A program made the position numbers and the translations under genes. Below, in pieces: positions 52,433-63,377 of a stretch of DNA of 64,000 bases. The stretch lies in assembly GCA_009760885.1 (NCBI GenBank), contig CM019699.1:43964768-44028767 (forward strand), written 5' to 3'. The stretch is from Achatina immaculata. Its lineage: Eukaryota > Mollusca > Gastropoda > Stylommatophora > Achatinidae. A model generated the notes under the pieces. That model worked only from the letters and a program-made list of their open reading frames with translations. It had not been told where the DNA came from and made no database searches. Positions within the stretch are counted from its first letter, which is position 1. Every line of letters starts with the position of its first letter.

Positions 52433-52481
52433 TGCCTGCTCAGTTCTTCACCCTGTAAAAATACAGTTCATTTCTTCATTA

Positions 52482-53105
52482 TCTGATGGGGTATTATCAG
52501 ATATAGTATCTTCCATGGTAGTAACCAGTGATATGGTATCTTCCATGATAGTAACCAGTAACAGGGTATCTTTCATGATAGTAACCAGTGACAGAGTATC
52601 TTCCATGATAGTAACCAGTGACAGAGTATCTTCCATGATAGTAACCAGTGACATAGTATCTTCCATGATAGTAACCAGTGGCAAGGTATTTTCCATGATG
52701 GTAACCATTAACAGGGTATCTTTCATGATAGTAACCAGTGACAGGGTATATTTCATCATAGTAACTATTGGCAGGATATCTTCCATGATAGTAACCAGCG
52801 ATAGGGTATCTTCTATGATAGTAACCAGTGACAGAGTATCTTCCATGATAGTAACCAGTGACAGAGTATCTTCCATGATAGTAACCAGTGATATGGTATC
52901 TTCCATGATAGTAACCAGTGACAGGGTATATTTCATCATAGTAACTATTGGCAGGATATCTTCCATGATAGTAACCAGCGATAGGGTGTCTTCTATGATA
53001 GTAACCAGTGACAGGATATCTTCCATGATAGTAACCAGTGCCAGGATATATTTCATGATAGTAACTAATGACTGATAGTAACCAGTGACAGGATATCTTC
53101 CATAG
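52482..53105 (+). repeat. 30-bp minisatellite, ~21 copies
   Basis: Core catgatagtaaccagtgaca. The 10-codon unit keeps frames open on both strands. A six-unit block (agggtatatttcatcat to gtatcttccatgatag) is repeated at ~180 bp spacing near 52740 and 52920. Confidence 0.95.
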
Positions 53106-53234
53106 TAGTGATGGATGATAGGATGTCTTCCATGACAGAGATATATGGTAGAATTTTCTCATTTCTGATGTACACACATATTCCTCGTTGTAATAAAATA
53201 TCCAGGATATGGATAACTATTCTGTGGACTTTGT

Positions 53235-54671
53235 TCAAAACTGACCTGGAAGCAACACATCAACAGTGCAGAAGCAAAAGCCAGAAGAAAACTAGCCATA
53301 TTAAGAAAATTAAGTGGAACCACATGGAGAGCTAGTGAAAGAATCCTCAAGAATGTATATCAGCAAAGTATTCTACCACATTTAGAATATGACTCAACAT
53401 CTTGGTGCACAGCATCAAACACTACGCTGCATAATCTAGACCAGGTTCAAAATCAGTCACTACAAATTATCACAGGTGCCATGAGGTCCACACCAATAGT
53501 AGAAATGCAGAAAATAGTTGGTGTTCAACCGCTAAAGGAACGTAGAGACACAAAGGTCATGACCATGGGAGAGAAATTCCTTAGCTCTGTAAGCCATCCC
53601 CTGAAGGAGAGATTCAATAACTTGGCATTAAGACGGCTTAAAAGAAGCAGCTTCATTCACCAGGCCAAGCGTATGCGTAAGCTGATACCTGACCTTCCAA
53701 CTGTAGTCGCTCCATTATCATCTGTACCAGAGCATACACCATGGAAAGAAGCAGATTATACACAAATGTCTATTCAGACTGAAGTGAAAGGTGTGCAGAA
53801 TGGTGAGATGCAAAGCAGCCTTGTAAGATCAACTGCCACACTTAGTGTGCTAGATGACAAATATCCATGTGACACCTGGATACGTGTGTATACAGATGGA
53901 TCTGCACATAATGCCATAAAGAATGGAGGGGCAGGAGCACATATTGAATATCCAAACAACACCACTGACAAGATTTCCATACCCACTGAAAAATACTGCA
54001 ACAACTTTGATGCAGAAGTTAGGGCAATTATTGCTGCAGTTTAAAAACTATCAGACTCCAGAATTGATACATGTCCTGTAGTAATTCTCACAGATGCAAA
54101 ATCAGTACTGGAAGCTCTTCAGTGCAACAAACTACCAGACCTTAAGGATGCCTTGTCAAAAATTGGCTTACAACATGGAGTCACTTTGCAATGGATTCCC
54201 TCCCACTGTGGGATACCAGGCAATGAGAAAGCTGACCATCTGGCCAAAGAGGGCACTGAAATGGAGCAACCAGACATACCAATCACCTATAATCAGAAGA
54301 AAAGCATGATAAAAACCTACAGGAAGCCACAAACACCACCACATGATGACTATCACATGCTAAACAGAAAGGAACAAGTCATCATTTTCCGTCTCCGAAC
54401 AGGACACAGTCGACTCCGAAGTCATATGTATACAAAGTTTAAGGTTGGTACAACTAATCTGTGTACATGTGCCCAGGTGCCCCAAACTGTGGAACATATC
54501 CTCCAGAACTGCACCAACTATGAGACACTGAGAAATAATTACTGGCCCAGTGAAACCACTAAAGAAGATAAGCTCTACGGTTCCATACATGAATTACAAA
54601 AAACAGTGAAATTTATCCAAGAGACAGGACTGCAGGTATAGACAGACAGTGCGAACGAAGAAGAAGAAGAA
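53235..54671 (+). mobile_element. 5'-truncated RNase H LINE, nearly intact 3' end
   Basis: Flanked by a perfect 11-bp duplication gtggactttgt (53224-53234 and 54672-54682). The first base opens a single frame of 469 codons up to TAG at 54639-54641, broken once by TAA at 54042-54044. Order: end of the RT thumb (LTWKQHINSAEAKARRKLAI, ILPHLEYDSTSWCTAS), a linker, then RNase H with YTDGSA, DAEVRAI, LTDAKSV and NEKADHLA (all four acidic residues present), then a Cys/His tail (TTNLCTCAQVPQTVEHILQN). The 3' UTR is only ~30 bp and ends in a (GAA)n tail. The single stop and perfect duplication suggest a fairly recent insertion. No transposition function is possible, as the endonuclease and RT core are missing. 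Confidence 0.95.
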
Positions 54672-54789
54672 GTGGACTTTGTCAGATTTGAATTCATTGA
54701 ACTTTGTTAGATTTTAACTCATTGAACTTTATCAGGTCTTGTGTCTCTTTTTCCCGCATAAGACTAAAAAACATTTTTAAAAAAAGTAA

Positions 54790-54985
54790 GGGTAACCCTG
54801 TCATGCCTTAGAGGCACATAGGGATATGGTGTTAGTGCCCATATTTTCCTTGACCTGTCAGCACACTAGAGGGTGATATGGTCAGTATTACCTCTGGCCG
54901 TCTTTCCTTCCCCAACTCCAGAAGAAGTCGGGTACCCATTTCTACAGCTGGGGGACTGGGGCGGCATAGGACTAACTTCCCCCTT
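54790..54985 (-). mobile_element. SINE-like element, reversed
   Basis: On the - strand it carries cagtcccccagctgtagaaa followed by tgggtacc and ttggggaaggaaagacgg, the same central motifs and order as the SINE at 8745-8988. No A or B box was seen, so the tRNA-like head is missing or from another family. Confidence 0.6.
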
Positions 54986-55054
54986 GTCTTGTGTCCATTC
55001 ATTGAACTTTGTCAGATTTTAAACTTGGCAAAAATTCTGAGGCATTTTGATCAT

Positions 55055-55680
55055 TAATTAGGACTCTCATCTTAACAAGAGTGTCATGAATAGTTGTTAG
55101 CTGATCTTAGAGGATGACTCTCATCTTAGTGAGAGTGTCATGAATAATTGTTAGCTGATCTTAGAGGATGACTCTCATCTTAGTGAGAGTGTCATGAATA
55201 AAGTTGTTAGCTGATCTTAGAGTTTGACTCTCATCTTAGTGAGAGTGTCATGAATAAAGTTGTTAGCTGATCTTAGAGTTTGACTCTCATCTTAACAAGA
55301 GTGTCATGAATAAAGTTGTTAGCTGATCTTAGAGGATGACTCTCATCTTAGTGAGAGTGTCATGAATAAAGTTGTTAGCTGATCTTAGAGTTTGACTCTC
55401 ATCTTAACAAGAGTGTCATGAATAAAGTTGTTAGCTGATCTTAGAGTTTGACTCTCATCTTAACAAGAGTGTCATGAATAAAGTTGTTAGCTGATCTTAG
55501 AGGATGACTCTCATCTTAGTGAGAGTGTCATGAATAAAGTTGTTAGCTGATCTTAGAGGATGACTCTTAATACATCTTAGAGTTTGGCTCTTATTACATC
55601 TTAGTTTGGCACTTATTAAAACTTAGAGTTTGACTCTCATTACATCTTAGAGTTTGACTCTCATTACATCTTAGAGATGT
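55055..55680 (+). repeat. 56-bp minisatellite, ~11 copies
   Basis: Core gttgttagctgatcttagag. Each unit contains ctctcatcttagtgagag, an inverted motif that can form a small hairpin. Units shorten at the right edge. Confidence 0.94.
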
Positions 55681-55981
55681 TCATCACAAGTTATTTCTCA
55701 GATGTTGATGACCCTTTTCTTGTGCTTTCTCCATTGTCCTTTTTTCCCCTATATTCTTTCCACTACCCTGCTGGTAGTGTTATTTTTGTTATATCTGATA
55801 TAATGTTAACTTTCCTGTAAGTGTGCATTTGTTTACATTTTTAATCCTGTTTTAATCCCATGTAACATTTTATTGTTCTGTGTTTTTTGTTTACTGTCAC
55901 AGTTTCTCTCAGATGCATTTGTTTTGTTTCATTCTACTCATACGTGATGTTTTTTTATGTTAGGTAGTATAACATACTGCT
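55681..55981. other. Intron, unassigned
   Basis: AT-rich; nothing recognised. Confidence 0.4.
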
Positions 55982-56443
55982 AGCTACATAGACCAGGATG
56001 GTGACACCAGAAAGGAAGTTAGAATTAGAACTGCAAAAGCAGCATTGACCTTCAAGAATCTTGAGAACATATAGCATTCAAAAGTTATAAGCACAAAAAC
56101 CAAGTTAAGACTATTCAATTCAAATGTAATATCCACCCTTATTTATGCATGCGAAAGCTGGAAAACAACTAAAGAAATAGACAAGAAATTAGACTCTTTT
56201 GAAAACAAATGCCTAAGGAAAATATTCTGCATCAAGTGGAACGAATTCAAGAACAATGCAGAGATAAGACAGATGACTGAACAACAACCAGTCTCATGGG
56301 TGATCAGGAAAAGGAGATGGACATATGTTGGTCACGTGATGAGAAGAAATGATCAGAGAATCCCAAAACAAGCTGTCAAGTGAAACACAACAGGCCAAAG
56401 AAAAAGAGGCAGACTGCGTGAAAGAGGACATTGTTAAGAGAGG
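55982..56443 (+). pseudogene. LINE RT C-terminal fragment, + strand, left arm of inverted repeat
   Basis: Reads SYIDQDGDTRKEVRIRTAKA (partly), then HSKVISTKTKLRLFNSNVIS, TLIYACESWKTTKEIDKKLD, EQQPVSWVIRKRRWTYVGHV and MRRNDQRIPKQAVK with several stops. This is the YLG...YGCE.W...RRRW.VGH order of RTE-like LINEs. 55982-56218 is complementary to 56444-56663. Confidence 0.9.
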
Positions 56444-56663
56444 CCTTAGGCACTTGTTTTCAAAAGAGTCTAATTTCTTGTCTATTTCTTTCGTATGCAT
56501 AAATGAGGGTGGATATTACATTTGAATTGAATAGTCTTAACTTAGTTTTTGTGCTTATAACTTTTGAATGCCATATGTTCTCAAGACTCTTGAAGATCGA
56601 TGCTGCTTTTGCAATTCTAATTCTCACTTCCTTTCTGGTGTCACCATCCTGGTCTATGTAGCT
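56444..56663 (-). pseudogene. LINE fragment, - strand, right arm of inverted repeat
   Basis: The - strand reads SYIDQDGDTRKEVRIRIAKA, ASIFKSLENIWHSKVISTKT and KLRLFNSNVISTLIYA, the same segment as 55982-56218 but inverted and with a 17-nt deletion (the CESWKT-encoding part). It lies about 110 bp before the acceptor of the last coding exon. Confidence 0.92.
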
Positions 56664-56774
56664 GCCAAGGTATGCATACATAAAACAAACACAGGATAAT
56701 TTCCCCCTTGTGTCTGTTTTCCAACATAAGACTAACACAGGATGATTCTCCCCTTGCCTTGTGTCTTTCACTAG

Positions 56775-56891
56775 CAAGCCTACAATGCTGCCGCTGTCAT
56801 CAGACAAATGAAAAAGATGGTTGTCAACAAAGAGGAAACCATCACTGACCTCGCTCCTTCCATTCCTACACCAGTCAGTGGAGCTGAGTGA
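56775..56891 (+). CDS. CAMK1: CaM kinase I, terminal exon (calmodulin-binding tail and stop)
   Basis: Last coding exon, after acceptor ttcactag. It reads QAYNAAAVIRQMKKM, the counterpart of QAFNATAVVRHMRKL in human CaMKI (calmodulin-binding helix), then a short tail VVNKEETITDLAPSIPTPVS and GAE before a TGA stop at 56889-56891. The tail is shorter than in human CAMK1 and lacks its Cys-rich end. The intact frame across all seven exons (736 nt, 245 codons plus one carried base) indicates a working gene. An alternative 3' end by splicing after 56870 cannot be excluded, because a different frame stays open to about 57012, but I see no clear donor. Confidence 0.9.
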   Translation, partial: QAYNAAAVIRQMKKMVVNKEETITDLAPSIPTPVSGAE

Positions 56892-58029
56892 GAAACCTCT
56901 TCCTTTTGTTCATCCCAGCTCCAGTTCTTTCTGTGCGACTTTTAGCAGTGACATTTTGGAAGAGAACTCACGCCCGTTCCAAGCTGGCGGCCACCACAGA
57001 TCTTGTTGTTGATATATGCAGTTTAGCAGTCACTGTATCCATTTGTTGAATTATTTATGCACACAAAAGATAAGTTTTTGATAGCAAGTGTGGGTTCAAG
57101 ATATCTCTGCTTGTTTGGGTGCTACAAAATGAATGCATGTACAGGAGATGACAAGGTGAGAAGCTAAATAAGAAGACACTTGAGTATAAAATGTTCAATA
57201 TTAAGTGAAAATCACATTTTTATATGCTGCTGTATAGTGTTGTTGTGGAATTTTGATGCATTTCTTTTACTACACTGTCCTGATATCTGATACTTGTTTC
57301 ATGATGTATGTCACGGACAGGATAACAACAACATCATCAGGATGTTTTATCATTGACAACATGATTTTTATTGTATGTTTGAAAAATATATATATGTATT
57401 ATTGACATGATGATTTTTATTGTATGTTTGAAAAGTGTTTTAAGAAGCTCAAACTCTGCTTGTGTACTGTCAGATCTGGCACAGCATGATGGCATGACTT
57501 AAAACATGTCACATTATGAGAATATCAGTTTCTATGGAAGAAAGCAGGAGGCACAAGATATCAGCCATCATTATTTTAGTAAATCTCAATCTCACTGATC
57601 ATGCTAATAGTTGTCAAAGAGAAGACATCATAGTCCAGACATTACCTAACTTTTATCTTATTCAGCAAATAAACATTTTTTTTTGTAAGCAAAACATCAT
57701 GACTGTAACATCATGGCTTTTGTGCAGTGGTTACCAGTAAGTGGCGTGATGTCTACAGGACTTTTCTTGTTCATCAAATTCCCAGAAACTAAAACCGGGT
57801 GTTCTTTGCAGCCAGTGTGGTGAAAATGATGAAGATGTCATTCTGTCACTTCAGGAGTGGGTTAAGGTGGGTTTTTTGGAGCCCCTGAGCAGAGCTAACA
57901 AGGTGTCTGCAGTACTTCTTCAGTAGAATCCACCACCATGGAAACTGTGGAGATCAATGGCCAGTTAGCCAGGCTAGGCCTGTTTCTGAGGGTACCAAGG
58001 GAGAGGTGGGACAGGGTCTTGGTCAGCTA
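56892..58029 (+). other. CAMK1 3' UTR and downstream flank
   Basis: Begins after the TGA stop. No other coding domain was recognised. It contains the AATAAA at 57668. Direct repeats such as gatttttattgtatgtttga (57366, 57411) are short. Confidence 0.5.
57668..57673 (+). promoter_or_regulatory. Candidate CAMK1 polyadenylation signal
   Basis: First canonical AATAAA seen downstream of the TGA stop at 56891, followed at once by a T-rich stretch. It would give a 3' UTR of about 0.8 kb. Non-canonical signals upstream or longer UTRs remain possible. Confidence 0.4.
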
Positions 58030-58745
58030 TAGTTCACCATTCCTGACTCCAACATGTCATCTGTGTTCACCAACCCTGACTTCAATGTGTCAGCTGTGGT
58101 TCACCAACCCTGACTCCAACATGTCAGCTGTGGTTCACCAACCTTGACTCCTTATTGTCAGCTGTGGTTCACCAACCCTGACTCCAACTTATCAGCTGTG
58201 GTTCACCAACCTTGACTCCTATGTGTCAGCTGTGGTTCACCAACCCTGACTTCAACATGTCAGCTGTGGTTCACCAACCTTGACTCCTATGTGTCAGCTG
58301 TGGTTCACCAATCCTGACTCCAGCATGTCAGCTGTGGTTCACCAACCTTGACTCCTATGTGTCAGCTGTGGTTCACCAACCTTGACTCCTATGTGTCAGC
58401 TATGGTTCACCAACCTTGACTCTTATGTGTCAGCTGTGGTTCACCAACCTTGACTCCTATGTGTCAGCTATGGTTCACCAACCTTGACTCTTATGTGTCA
58501 GCTGTAGTTCACCAACCTTGACTCCTATGTGTCAGCTGTGGTTCACCAACCCTGACTCCTATGTGTCAGCTGTAGTTCACCAACCTTGACTCCTATGTGT
58601 CAGCTGTGGTTCACCAACCCTGACTCCAATGTGTCAGCTGTGGTTCACCAACCCTGACTCAAACATGTCAGCTGTGGTTCACCAATCCTGACTCCAGAGT
58701 GTCAGCTGTGGTTCACCAACCCTGACTCCAACGTGTCGGCTGTGG
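58030..58745 (+). repeat. 34-bp minisatellite, ~21 copies
   Basis: Core cagctgtggttcaccaacct. Two variants (tgactcctatgtg and tgactccaacatg) are interleaved. Confidence 0.96.
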
Positions 58746-59739
58746 GTTGCTGACTGCCAAGTCAGACTGCATCTTCACCCTAATTTTAACATTTCATGGC
58801 AGTTTTAGATGTACAGACTTCCAGTCGTGAAACAGAACTCAGTGACTGCTGTGAGCATATATTTAGTTGTTTTAGAAACTGTTCAAACATGCCTGCCAAG
58901 ATGGCTGAAGAGGAATCTTCCACGTTTTATCATGTTAATTCATCACTTGACACGCTTAGCACTGCCTACATCTTTTCTAGTTCCTTTCTTCACAATTTTC
59001 TGTTGCAGGTAGGTTAGGTGACCTTGTGTTTTATCATGGTTTCCTACAGCGTGACATTAAGATCACCACCAACAACGTTGTCATCCCTACCATCATCTTA
59101 TCTTGTGTAGGTCTGGTTCTTGGTATACATATCCTCTCCTGTTTTTTGCATGGATGTTTTTCATTACCAATTCTAACTTAAAGCATCAGTAGCAATATAT
59201 GTGTTGCATTCTGGTGTGCCTCACCTTGCACAGATAGTCATAAACTAGGCATGTTGTCTGCATGGAGTGAGGGTGTTACAGCAAAAATAATAGCACAAAA
59301 CTCTTGTTTTCACTTGAAATGTTCATGTTTAGCAGAATATGATAGGCAGAACATTGTGTTCATGATACAGAAGAATGTTATATATCTGTGCTTATGAACT
59401 TGAGGAATGGCCATGCTCTGCTGCCAGCCCTGAGATGGGCCTCCTTGCACTCAGGTCACTCCCATATGTTCTCGCCCTTTAACCTCAGTGTTGTTCCTAG
59501 TGTGTGTTGCCAGTGGCATGTTGACTTTAACATAGCTTAATCTTTTCCACAAAGAATGTTTATTAAATGTTCACATGAACATAAAAGTGGTGTTTTTTTT
59601 TTGTAAATTTATTTGGTGTTTTTATGATTACATTTGTTAGTCCAGCCCAGAAAACATCTAACAGTAGGCTGGGTGAGTTAGCTAAGTAGGTCAAGGACAT
59701 GAGTGAATTTCCGTTTGTGAACCAGTGGAAGCAACACCA
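58746..59739. other. Unassigned intergenic or UTR sequence
   Basis: Short + frames at 58796-59017 have no recognised domain. The rest shows nothing. Confidence 0.4.
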
Positions 59740-60175
59740 GTCAGTGTCATGTCACAAACCATTACAATTTTCAGCAGTAAAAGTGCTAGCTATACCAGTC
59801 ATGTCACAAACCACTGCAAGTTTCAACACTAAAAGTGCTAGCAACACCAGTCATGTCACAAACCACTGCAAGTTTCAACACTAAAAGTGCTAGCAACACC
59901 AGTCAGTGTCATGTCACAAACCACTGCAAGTTTCAACACTAAAAGTGCTAGCAGTATCAGTCAGTGTCATGTCACAAACCACTGCAATTTCAACACTAAA
60001 AGTGCTAGCAACACCAGTCAGTGTCATGTCACAAACCATTACAATTTTCGGCAGTAAAAGTGCTAGCAACACCAGTCAGTGTCATGTCACAAACCATTAC
60101 AATTTTCGGCAGTAAAAGTGCTAGCAATACCAGTCAGTGTCATGTCACAAACCATTGCAAGTTTCAACACTAAAA
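59740..60175 (+). repeat. 58-bp minisatellite, ~7.5 copies
   Basis: Core gtcatgtcacaaaccactgc. Units alternate tttcaacactaaaag and tttcggcagtaaaag. Confidence 0.95.
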
Positions 60176-60590
60176 GTTGCAGTATCCATGTTGCTGCCAA
60201 GATACATAGAAATGTTCAAATTGCATGTTTATATTTGGATAATTATGGAATGTGTTATAGATTTGCTTAATCTGATGCAGCCATTTTGTCAAACACTCAC
60301 AATATATGTGATAATTAACAAAATATATATATGTATATGTCTACACAGACGGATAATTTGATTAAATATTATGTTCTCATATGTGAATCATTCTTCTGCA
60401 TTTACAGCAGAATGGCCTGGAAGCATTGATTGACTGTGTTAAAAAGTGTCTGTATGGAGCTTTATGACTGGTCTGACATTGCTTTGTTATGTTTCTTCAA
60501 GCTGTAAATTAGAGTGAAGGAATATGTAGCAGATTACCAAAAAACATATCTGAAAGCTTTCTTAAAAGCAATATATATATATATGTATAT
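60176..60590. other. Unassigned, AT-rich
   Basis: A short (TA)n occurs near 60572-60595, at the insertion site of the next LINE. Confidence 0.4.
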
Positions 60591-60601
60591 ATAGCAATAA
60601 C

Positions 60602-60817
60602 TCACTACCAAAAATAGCACTAAGATGGACACCACAGGGGAACAGAAGTAAGGGTAGACCAAAAGAGACATGGAGAAGAACAACAGAAAGGATGATGAGC
60701 AATAGAGGGCTCACCTGGGCAAGAGCAGAAAAAAAGGCGAAGGACAGGCATTTGTGGAAAACCCTTGCGGAAGCCCCATGTGCCCTGGGCACTTAAGGTT
60801 CAGAGAGAGAGAGAGAG
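60602..60817 (+). mobile_element. 5'-truncated LINE copy with (GA)n tail and target-site duplication
   Basis: Nearly identical to the 3' part of 15390-15685: NSLPKIALRWTPQGNRSKGR to EAPCALGT, stop, then ggttcagagagagaga. atagcaataac at 60591-60601 and 60818-60828 is a perfect 11-bp duplication, so this 216-bp copy was inserted already truncated. Confidence 0.93.
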
Positions 60818-61041
60818 ATAGCAATAACATCACGTGCAGCTTTGAGAACATTGAATGTCTCGTTTATGAAATCTAGTGGAAGAATAAATGTCTCATTTTT
60901 GTTATCGTCTTAACCAGCAACATAGTTTTCAAAATATTTGGACAAAACTGCAGTCTGTGATAAGAAGAATGTAACACACAACATCAGCAAAGTCTTGACT
61001 GTATTGGCGATTCTGATGACCTTTATGTCTTTCTGGTAGTG

Positions 61042-61470
61042 GTTGGATGATGATGTTTCACGCACATTACAACCAGCTTGACAGAAATGATATTTCACCC
61101 ACGTTACAACCAGCTTGACAGAAATGATGATGTTTCATCCACATTACAACCAGCTTGACAGAAATGATGATGTTTCACCCACATTACAACCAGCTTGACA
61201 GAAATGATGTTTCACCCACATTACAACCAGCTTGACAGAAATGATGTTTCACCCACATTACAACCAGCTTGACAGAAATGATGATGTTTCATCCACATTA
61301 TAACCAGCTTGACAGAAATGATGTTTCACCCACATTATAACCAGCTTGACAGAAATGATGATGTTTCACCCACATTACAACCAGCTTGACAGAAATGATG
61401 TTTCACTCACATTGCAACCAGCTTGACAGAAATGATGATGTTTACCCACATTACAACCAGCTTGATAGAG
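61042..61470 (+). repeat. 37/40-bp minisatellite, ~11 copies
   Basis: Core ccagcttgacagaaatgatg. Length varies by one gat triplet. Confidence 0.95.
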
Positions 61471-61544
61471 ATGATGATACAACCCAGTTCTGTCACTAAT
61501 TGTGGGAATAAAACACTTTTAATATCATTCATTCATGTGACATG

Positions 61545-62220
61545 TCCTTTCCAGAGCGTTGTCCCTCTCATGGCCCCCCTGAATGTACGAGGGTAATACA
61601 GTCTTACTTAAGTTGACCAGCGTCTCGCAGTGAGACATTTAGACTTTTTGTGATGTCCTGAGTCCATCTGTGGCAAGGTGGTCCCTTTTCTCATTTGCCG
61701 GGCACTATGCCTTCTACTATCAACCTATCTAAGCTGTTGTGTCTCTTGATGTGGCCGAAGTATCACAGCTTTCTAATTTTTATGGCGGTAACGAGCCAGT
61801 TTTCTGCAACACCTAATCTCATTAGTATCTCTTTATTTGATTTTCCTTCTATCCATGATATTCTAAGTGCCCTTCAGTAACATTTCATTTCAAATGCTGT
61901 TATTCTCTTTTCTAGTGATTTGTTAAGTGTCCATGTCTCACATCCGTATATTGCTACTGGGAATATGTAAGCTCTTAGTAAACATAACTTTGTTTTCTTG
62001 TTGGTACTTTGCCATATATTCTTCATCTGTGCTAGCTTCTGTGATGCAACCACATTTTCTTTTGATTTTCAACTGCACAGTCGCCACTGCTGGTGATGAT
62101 TGCACCTAGATATTCAAATGTATTTACATTTTCAAGCTCTTGATGGTCCAGTGTAATTTTGGGTTTGCTTCTCATTTTATCAGTTGTTATTACTTTGGTT
62201 TTGTTGGTGTTTGAAAAGAG
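61545..62220 (-). pseudogene. RTE-like LINE RT C-terminal fragment, - strand
   Basis: The - strand begins FSNTNKTKVITTDKMRSKPK, ITLDHQELENVNTFEYLGAI and ITSSGDCAVENQKKM, the KTKVM..LDGQELE.V..F.YLGA.ITSSGD block of RTE-type reverse transcriptases. Decayed sequence in several frames follows (LTNH.KRE, TNEIRC, LRPHQETQQLR), ending near a short (ATGA)n at 61530. Many stops; old copy. Confidence 0.88.
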
Positions 62221-62317
62221 GTTTAACATCACATAATAAAACATCAAATTCTTCAGCAGTTTCAGTGAAGTGTAAACTAAAGTTTGAATTTATATGTTCC
62301 AAACAATGTAAGTTCAA

Positions 62318-62368
62318 ACAAAGGAAACAATGCAAGTTCAGACAAAGGAAACAATGCAAGTTCAGACA
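62318..62368 (+). repeat. 24-bp repeat, ~3 copies
   Basis: Core acaaaggaaacaatgcaagt. Confidence 0.85.
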
Positions 62369-62531
62369 AAAGAAACTTTGATGTGTGTAACGAGAGTTTT
62401 GAAGTGAGGCGAGAAGATAATTCTCTCAACCATGATCCAGTTATGTGTATAACATATTCTGTCTTAAGTAAAGCTAAAACAAAACATATAAACTGCTGGA
62501 GATACACTTGCTTCTTTACACAGATGTGAGT

Positions 62532-62612
62532 GTCCATACGACTGCTGCTTCATACGACTGCTGCTTCATACGACTGCTGCTTCATACGACTGCTGCTTCA
62601 TACGACTGCTGC
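62532..62612 (+). repeat. 16-bp repeat, ~5 copies
   Basis: catacgactgctgctt units in perfect register. Confidence 0.93.
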
Positions 62613-63130
62613 TCATACATTTTATATGAAGAACTGACGAGTCAACTTTCTGTGTACAAGTAATAATGTTTACAGTCAACATGTGAATTCATACATTTTA
62701 TATGAAGAACTGACGAGTCAACTTTCTGTGTACAAGTAATAATGTTTACAGTCAACATGTGAATTCATACATTTTATATGAAGAGCTGATGAGTCAACTT
62801 TCTGTGTACAAGTAATAATGTTTACAGTCAACATGTGAATTCATACATTTTATATGAAGAGCTGACGAGTCAACTTTCTGTGTACAAGTAATAATGTTTA
62901 CAGTCAACATGTGAATTCATACATTTTATATGAAGAACTGACAAGTCAACTTTCTGTGTACAAGTAATAATGTTTACAGTCAACATGTGAATTCATACAT
63001 TTTATATGAAGAACTGACAAGTCAACTTTCTGTGTACAAGTAATAATGTTTACAGTCAACATGTGAATTCATACATTTTATATGAAGAACTGACGAGTCA
63101 ACTTTCTGTGTACAAGTAATAATGTTTACA
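62613..63130 (+). repeat. 76-bp minisatellite, ~7 copies
   Basis: Core gtcaactttctgtgtacaag, with almost no variation between units (agaactgacgag/agagctgatgag), suggesting recent expansion. Confidence 0.96.
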
Positions 63131-63377
63131 GTTACAGCACACAAGGATTCTCTGTTGCTTGCTCTTGTTATTCATGTATCATTTTTGCCCTAATGACTTC
63201 ACCAGGAGATTGAATTCAGTAGATCTTGAAATCACCTAGGGAAAAAAAATGTCAAGAACAAAATATTTGTGATAGAATTTTTGAAATAAAGAAAAAAAAA
63301 CTGCTTCAGTTTGTTGAGTTTAAAATTGTTGATAGAATCTGCTTGATAGTGTCTGAAATATGTGTACATGTTACTAT
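63131..63377. other. Unassigned, A/T-rich
   Basis: Nothing recognised. Confidence 0.4.

Noticed and set aside
52371..53177. Open frames of 202-234 codons on both strands
   Set aside because: A 30-bp repeat unit keeps them open; no domain and no codon conservation.
55982..56663. Twin-priming (5' inversion) of one LINE insertion
   Set aside because: Both arms contain the same ~220-bp segment; simple twin priming gives adjacent, non-overlapping parts, so two insertions or an inverted duplication fit better.
56821..57012. Alternative C-terminus in another frame of the last exon
   Set aside because: It would need an unseen donor/acceptor pair or a frameshift; the main frame ends cleanly at 56891.
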